In this document: positions 59,371 to 64,000 of the stretch, one piece after another
Numbering within the stretch: position 1 is the stretch's first letter
Layout: the number at the start of each line of letters is the position of its first letter
Source: Warburgia ugandensis
Lineage: Eukaryota > Streptophyta > Magnoliopsida > Canellales > Canellaceae
Reading direction: 5' to 3'
DNA length: 64,000 bases
Assembly (NCBI GenBank): GCA_035236585.1
Contig: CP141128.1
Coordinates: 32,842,684-32,906,683, forward strand
Translations under genes and position numbers: made by a program
The notes under the pieces: generated by a model
The model's database searches: none
What the model saw: only the letters and a program-made list of their open reading frames with translations
What the model was told of the DNA's origin: nothing

Positions 59371-62300
59371 TGTAATAACCCCAATTTTTGTAATTGATTG
59401 AGCAAATCAATAAAGTTTGAGTTTCAGATATTTCTGGCTGAAATATTATGGTTATTTAGAATATACTTTTTATAAAAGTATAATCAAATAATAAGACATG
59501 TAAAATTGAAATTAAACTTAGCAAACCCTTCAAAATGACTGTAAGCACAACAAATTCTGAATTTGGATGAAAAATCCTTAAGTTTCTTCATTTCTTGGAC
59601 AAAAGGGTAAAATAGTAATTTTACCCAAAAAAATCAAAATCTCCCAAAAAATCAAAATATGAGATATCAAAATTTAGAATCTACTGAGAAATACGAATCC
59701 AACGCCACTAAGTACACTCAAATCCGAGATCATGGGAATAAAATCCAAAATTTTATACATAAATAGCAAAACGGTCTTTTTACACCATGTCGGGCCCACA
59801 AGGGACCCAAAAACCAATCTTATGAGCAGACCACATGAAGTCATGGGTCAACAAACACCAGCTTATCTTGGGGAAGAAAAAATGGAGCATGGGAGACTTT
59901 CATGCCATTTAATAATAAAAAATTAAATATTATAATAATGAAATAAAGACCAAAATGCCTATAAATACAACCCCAAAAACCCGCCAAAAATGCTCATAAA
60001 ATCCCCACAAAATTTTCTTCACTCTACGTGAAAAATTAGACCTAGATCTCTCCCCAAAAACCCAAAATTTCCAAGTGATATCTCTCTTTTCAATTTCCTT
60101 TTCTTTTTAAATTGGAACAAGAGACCTAAAATCAATTAGGTACTCTGTTTTAGATCTAATTTCACCAATTTCACCATCCAAAACTTCCCACCATATCTTA
60201 TCTACAAGACCCCTAAAGCAATTTCAAGATCCAACGGTTCAAATAACAGTAATTTGCAAGAAAGGTGGATCTTAGGCCATATCTTCATCAATAAGGTATT
60301 CTTTTTAAATTGGGCATATAACAAAGATTTTTCTCCAATCAGGTAGGTGGGAATACTTTTTATACATGTTTACTTATGTTTAATGAGAATTTTATTTTAC
60401 TATAATTTATTTGATAAAAAAAAGGGTAAAAATAAAGTAATAACAGCACCTTCAATTCAGGCCTATAGATGGCTCCGATAGAAAATTGGACCTTACCAAT
60501 CGATCCAAAAGGGTCAAAAACCCCTAGGGTACAATTTTCACTAAATTTCATGAAGGTTTGGTCCCTCAATTGAGAAGGGATTCATTGGATGGTCCAAACG
60601 GTCTGTCCAATCTCCTAATCAGACAGACAACATGTGAAATGCCGCATGCAAGGGCGTGTGACGATGTCCCATGCGCGTCCATGGACGCCCCGTGTGGGCG
60701 CTTCCACATTTCATCGCAGCGGACATTCTCGACAAACCGAGCACGTTCCGCCAACCTAATATGCGCCATCCGTTCCTTGGGCCCAAATCAAATCCAGGCC
60801 CTAGGAAGGACTGTGAACTTTTAAATCACATTCTGGAGTCATCTGAACTCCAAATTAAGATCGGAAAGAAGCTATGGAAAGCTTAAAACATATATTTTTT
60901 GATGAAATGATAAAATAGACATAATATTCAGTAAAACTTTCAGTATTAAAGAAACAAGTTTCCAATTACTTAGATCTTCAAGATCTGAGATGATCATATC
61001 TTAAAAATATGTTTTACTATTGATATACTATTGAAATAAAGTGATATCTATGGTTTATTTGGACATATCTGAGATATATTAAGGGATCTACCCATTATGC
61101 TAGTTTAAATTGAGTTATTAAGGTATATTAATTGAAAATCATGTTATAGTAATTTTAAGTACCTTGCCTTGTTATCATTAAGTGTTAAATTATGTAGTTT
61201 TATGCTTTGAATTTATAATTCATTTATGGTTAAATGTTATTAGTAGATCTACTTGTTGTGAGATAAAGAGCATAAAACATAAAAAATGTAATCTAATGAG
61301 AAAGTAGAGTTCATGACACAAATAAGAATTGAGTACTTTGGACTTAATTAGTAAGGACTATAGTTAGTAAGACAATATAAGGATTATCAAATCCTCGGCC
61401 CAAACTAGGAGAAGAATAATAAACCCCATGAATGACATTATAAATATTCATGGACTTAATTAAAATCCATTAGAAAGAGTACTTAGGGTAAACATGCTTA
61501 TAGGAACCTTATGAAAGGTTGAGCTATGGTCATTCTAGTGAATGATGAACATAGTGGTTAAGGGGGTTATCTAATAGAGCCTCGCTCTTCCCCTACCTTC
61601 CGTTGATATTTGTGAGGTCTAAATGCCTCCTTGCATGAGGATTGAAGTACCTACTTTGTGTTCACCCATTCAGCTAGTAAGCCATAGCCAATTGGAAATA
61701 AGAGGAGCAGTCTAGATTTGGGCTTGAATAAGTTACCTTCAAATAGCACATTAACTGGTTGAATAATAATAATAAGAGCATAAAAGGTTAGTAAATTACC
61801 TAATCCTAATAAAAACAGTAAGTAAGATAAGGATGATCAAACAAGATCCATTAGATCTTGGATGATCAAGAACAATAAGAATAAGAATATTATATTGTAC
61901 TTAGTATGCATGCTTATTAGTATGCTTGTTATAGTTTATTAGATTAGATAATCCAAACCCTTGATCAAAGATGATTCAAGGAAGAAAACTAAGATCATCA
62001 TCCTTAGGGATGATCCAATAACTGAACTTAGATCAAAGAAGAACTAGATGATAAAAGATCTAGGACCTTGATCTTTATCAACATGTGTAGATTGTCAATC
62101 AATGAATCTATGAAAGATCAAGATCAAGAAGATGGACATACAAAGACTTAGAGATAGAAAAATACTTAGATATGAATGATCTAAAGATCATTCTAAACAT
62201 CAGATCTAGTGATCAATAGGATTGTTCATAATTTATATATTGACAATATGCATGGATGTACAGATCACATACATCAATCAGGATCATGGAAGATTTGGGA

Positions 62301-63632
62301 AAAGAGATCAATCCTTAAAGGTAGGAGGATTTGATGAATGCGTTTACATGAGATATACATGATTTTACTCATGAGCTTATGTTGACAAGAGTAATGTTAA
62401 TACTTGTATTAAATCTCTTGAAAACCTTATGATCCAAACATATAAGATGGTTAAGGACTAAACTATAAGTGAATAGGGAATTAGAAAATATTTCAGCCCT
62501 AAGTAAATAGACATATGGTCTGATATATATGAAATCTATTTTACATACAAGCTTGGAGGCTTGTGTGTTTGTTTTAATAGGCATAAGCCTGGGGAATGCT
62601 ATTGCTAGAGGAGTTATGAGGGTTTGGCCACCTGCTCCTTGAAATTTGATGATATAATGATACCTTGCCCAAAAAGAGGCTAAAAGTTGGGTGATGGCAA
62701 TTATGGGAAGACCACCACTGTGAAAGTCTTGCCCTCCCATACGGGCAGTGACGTAATATTTTCTACCGTGGTATCAGTGGTGAATAGGGCAGTTATCCGA
62801 GCGAGATAGTATGGATCAGACTACAGCATGCCAACCTTTTTTATTATTTTGCACTATGATGCATATGAGAATAGGCATAGTGAAATTCCTTATGTTGTAA
62901 CATAATGAAATGCTAGGTAATTGTATATTGCCAATATTTTCTAAGAAGGAAAATTCCCAATATAAGATTAGCTGTAATACTAAATTCTCAAAATAAAGAG
63001 AATTGATCAACTTAGTTGGGAATGATATTTGACTACTTTCACAAATTTAACTGTTTTACCCATGAAGGGTATGTATGTATATAAATATACATAACTTACA
63101 AAGTAAAGAGTGTGTTTAAGGATAATGAGATTATGAAGTATTGGAATTACCTAGTCAATTATTATATTTATTGAATCCCCTACTAAGCATTGCTTGCTGA
63201 GATATTGTAAATGTTGCAATATCTCAAATATAGGGAAGGAGAGTTAGGAGCTCAAGACGATAGAAGACTTGAAGAGAATAATCTTCAAGGTATGCCCTTG
63301 AAGAAATGTATTTTTCTTTGTTGAGAGTTTTATTGTATGGTGAGCTTGAGTTTTGGATTATGTAATTTAGACAAGCATTGTAATAGATTTGGCTGTACTG
63401 TGAACCACTAGATGGATCCTAGAATTTAATAAAAGTATATTCCTTCAATGGAATTTTATTTTGTACACAAATTGTACTTATGTTATGTATGAAGTGGTGA
63501 CTTGGGGTTTCAAAACAAGTTCTAAAGAAAAGAATTTTCGCTGCTTTGTTTTGTGAAAAAAATTTACACTCTTAAGGGCCCTGCCTTTCAAAACACTTTA
63601 CAAATCATGTTACAAAAACCCGGGTCGTCATA
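59371..63632 (+). mobile_element. Family 1 solo LTR inserted in the CACTA transposase
   Basis: It starts TGTAATAACCCC and ends CGGGTCGTCATA (CA mutated to TA), with perfect 5-bp duplications GTAAC at 59366-59370 and 63633-63637. It is 4262 bp, about 0.75 kb shorter than LTR (a). One missing block of about 0.5 kb is at 61094-61100, where it joins sequences 0.5 kb apart in the copy at 5971-13858. It keeps a TATA box (59960-59967), donor-like site (60340-60349), CpG-rich block (60640-60790), stem-loop (63198-63226) and poly(A) signal. Confidence 0.92.
59960..59967 (+). promoter_or_regulatory. TATA box of the family 1 solo LTR
   Basis: TATAAATA, 589 bp into the LTR. The donor-like CAGGTAGGTG follows at 60340-60349. 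Confidence 0.6.
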
Positions 63633-63637
63633 GTAAC

Positions 63638-64000
63638 AAACTAATATAATGGGCCAACAACTATACGTGTTATTCATAGAACCATGAGGATTAGTCCCAT
63701 CTGTAGATAATGCTAGACATAGGTTTCTAAGTTCTTCACCAAAATTAGGGCATATGAAGTCTACAAAATTTCATACTAAGCTATTTGCTGGATGATGTGA
63801 AAATCTATAAGCTATTCTATCATTGACATGATACACTAATTTCTTTGTTGTTTCTATTACACAAAACATTCTTTTGAACCTTGGAATAGGGGGGAAGTAC
63901 CATAAAATCTTTGCAAGAACTCCTTTCACTGTCTCAGTTGAATTCTTCTTTAAATTCCATCTTGGCTGTCCATAAGTTAGGCATGTAGTTTTATCCTTGC
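63638..64000 (-). pseudogene. CACTA TNP2-type transposase, 5' part, runs off the window
   Basis: The minus strand reads GVLAKILWYFPPIPRFKRMF, then HHPANSLV, a stop, NFVDFICPNF, LCLALSTDGTNPHGSMNN and CWPIILVCY. These follow the TNP2 order (in relatives, a YFPLIPRLKR-like block, an HPADS-like block, LGLASDGFNPFG and WPVVLVPYNLPP). The DG of the SDGFNP-like block is kept. The next codons (NLPPSLCM) lie across the solo LTR at 59370, so the LTR sits inside the exon. The 5' end lies beyond 64000. Confidence 0.88.

Overview
The window looks like nuclear, gene-poor heterochromatic DNA from a flowering plant. It is AT-rich and has long LTR retrotransposons nested in one another, 5-bp target-site duplications, primer-binding sites matching plant initiator tRNA-Met, a plant CACTA (TNP2-type) transposase, a TRIM element and compound microsatellites. 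I found no convincing host protein gene, tRNA, rRNA or CRISPR array. I cannot name the species from sequence alone.

Two related long-LTR families dominate. Family 1 has LTRs of about 5 kb (ends TGTAATAACC...GTCGTCACA in the sense direction). It occurs as a + strand solo LTR (5971-13858, itself split by another insertion), a minus-strand LTR-internal-LTR-internal-LTR tandem (26053-56006), and a + strand solo LTR (59371-63632). Family 2 has LTRs of about 2.8-3 kb. It occurs as two solo LTRs (7134-9906, minus; 34342-37339, plus) and one complete element (44076-53037, minus) with a 3.26 kb internal region that has no recognisable coding capacity, so it is LARD-like. Family 1 carries only a decayed gag and the first codons of a protease; both internal copies end at the same point, so the family looks non-autonomous.

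Layout: 1-5226 holds the end of an older LTR element with a decayed tRNA-Asp-type primer site and an inserted TRIM (4434-4885). 5227-16395 is unassigned DNA split by the family 1 solo LTR, with a degenerate 58-60 bp minisatellite at 15873-16216. 16396-20895 is a second LTR-like copy related to the one at 2253-5226. 20896-26047 contains CACTA-like subterminal repeats, a probable 1.17 kb solo LTR, another LTR-like relic and the start of a tandem repeat with a (TG)n(AG)n tract. 26053-56006 is the tandem family 1 element with two nested family 2 insertions. 56007-64000 resumes the interrupted tandem repeat and continues into a decayed minus-strand CACTA TNP2 transposase, split by the last family 1 solo LTR.

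Relative timing can be read from the nesting. The CACTA DNA and the old tRNA-Asp-type LTRs came first, family 1 went into the CACTA DNA, recombination made the triple-LTR tandem, and family 2 copies then inserted into family 1 copies. At 44076-53037 the uninterrupted target site is preserved in the sister internal copy at 33506-33524. All family assignments rest on reading termini, primer sites and translated motifs by eye; no database search was possible.
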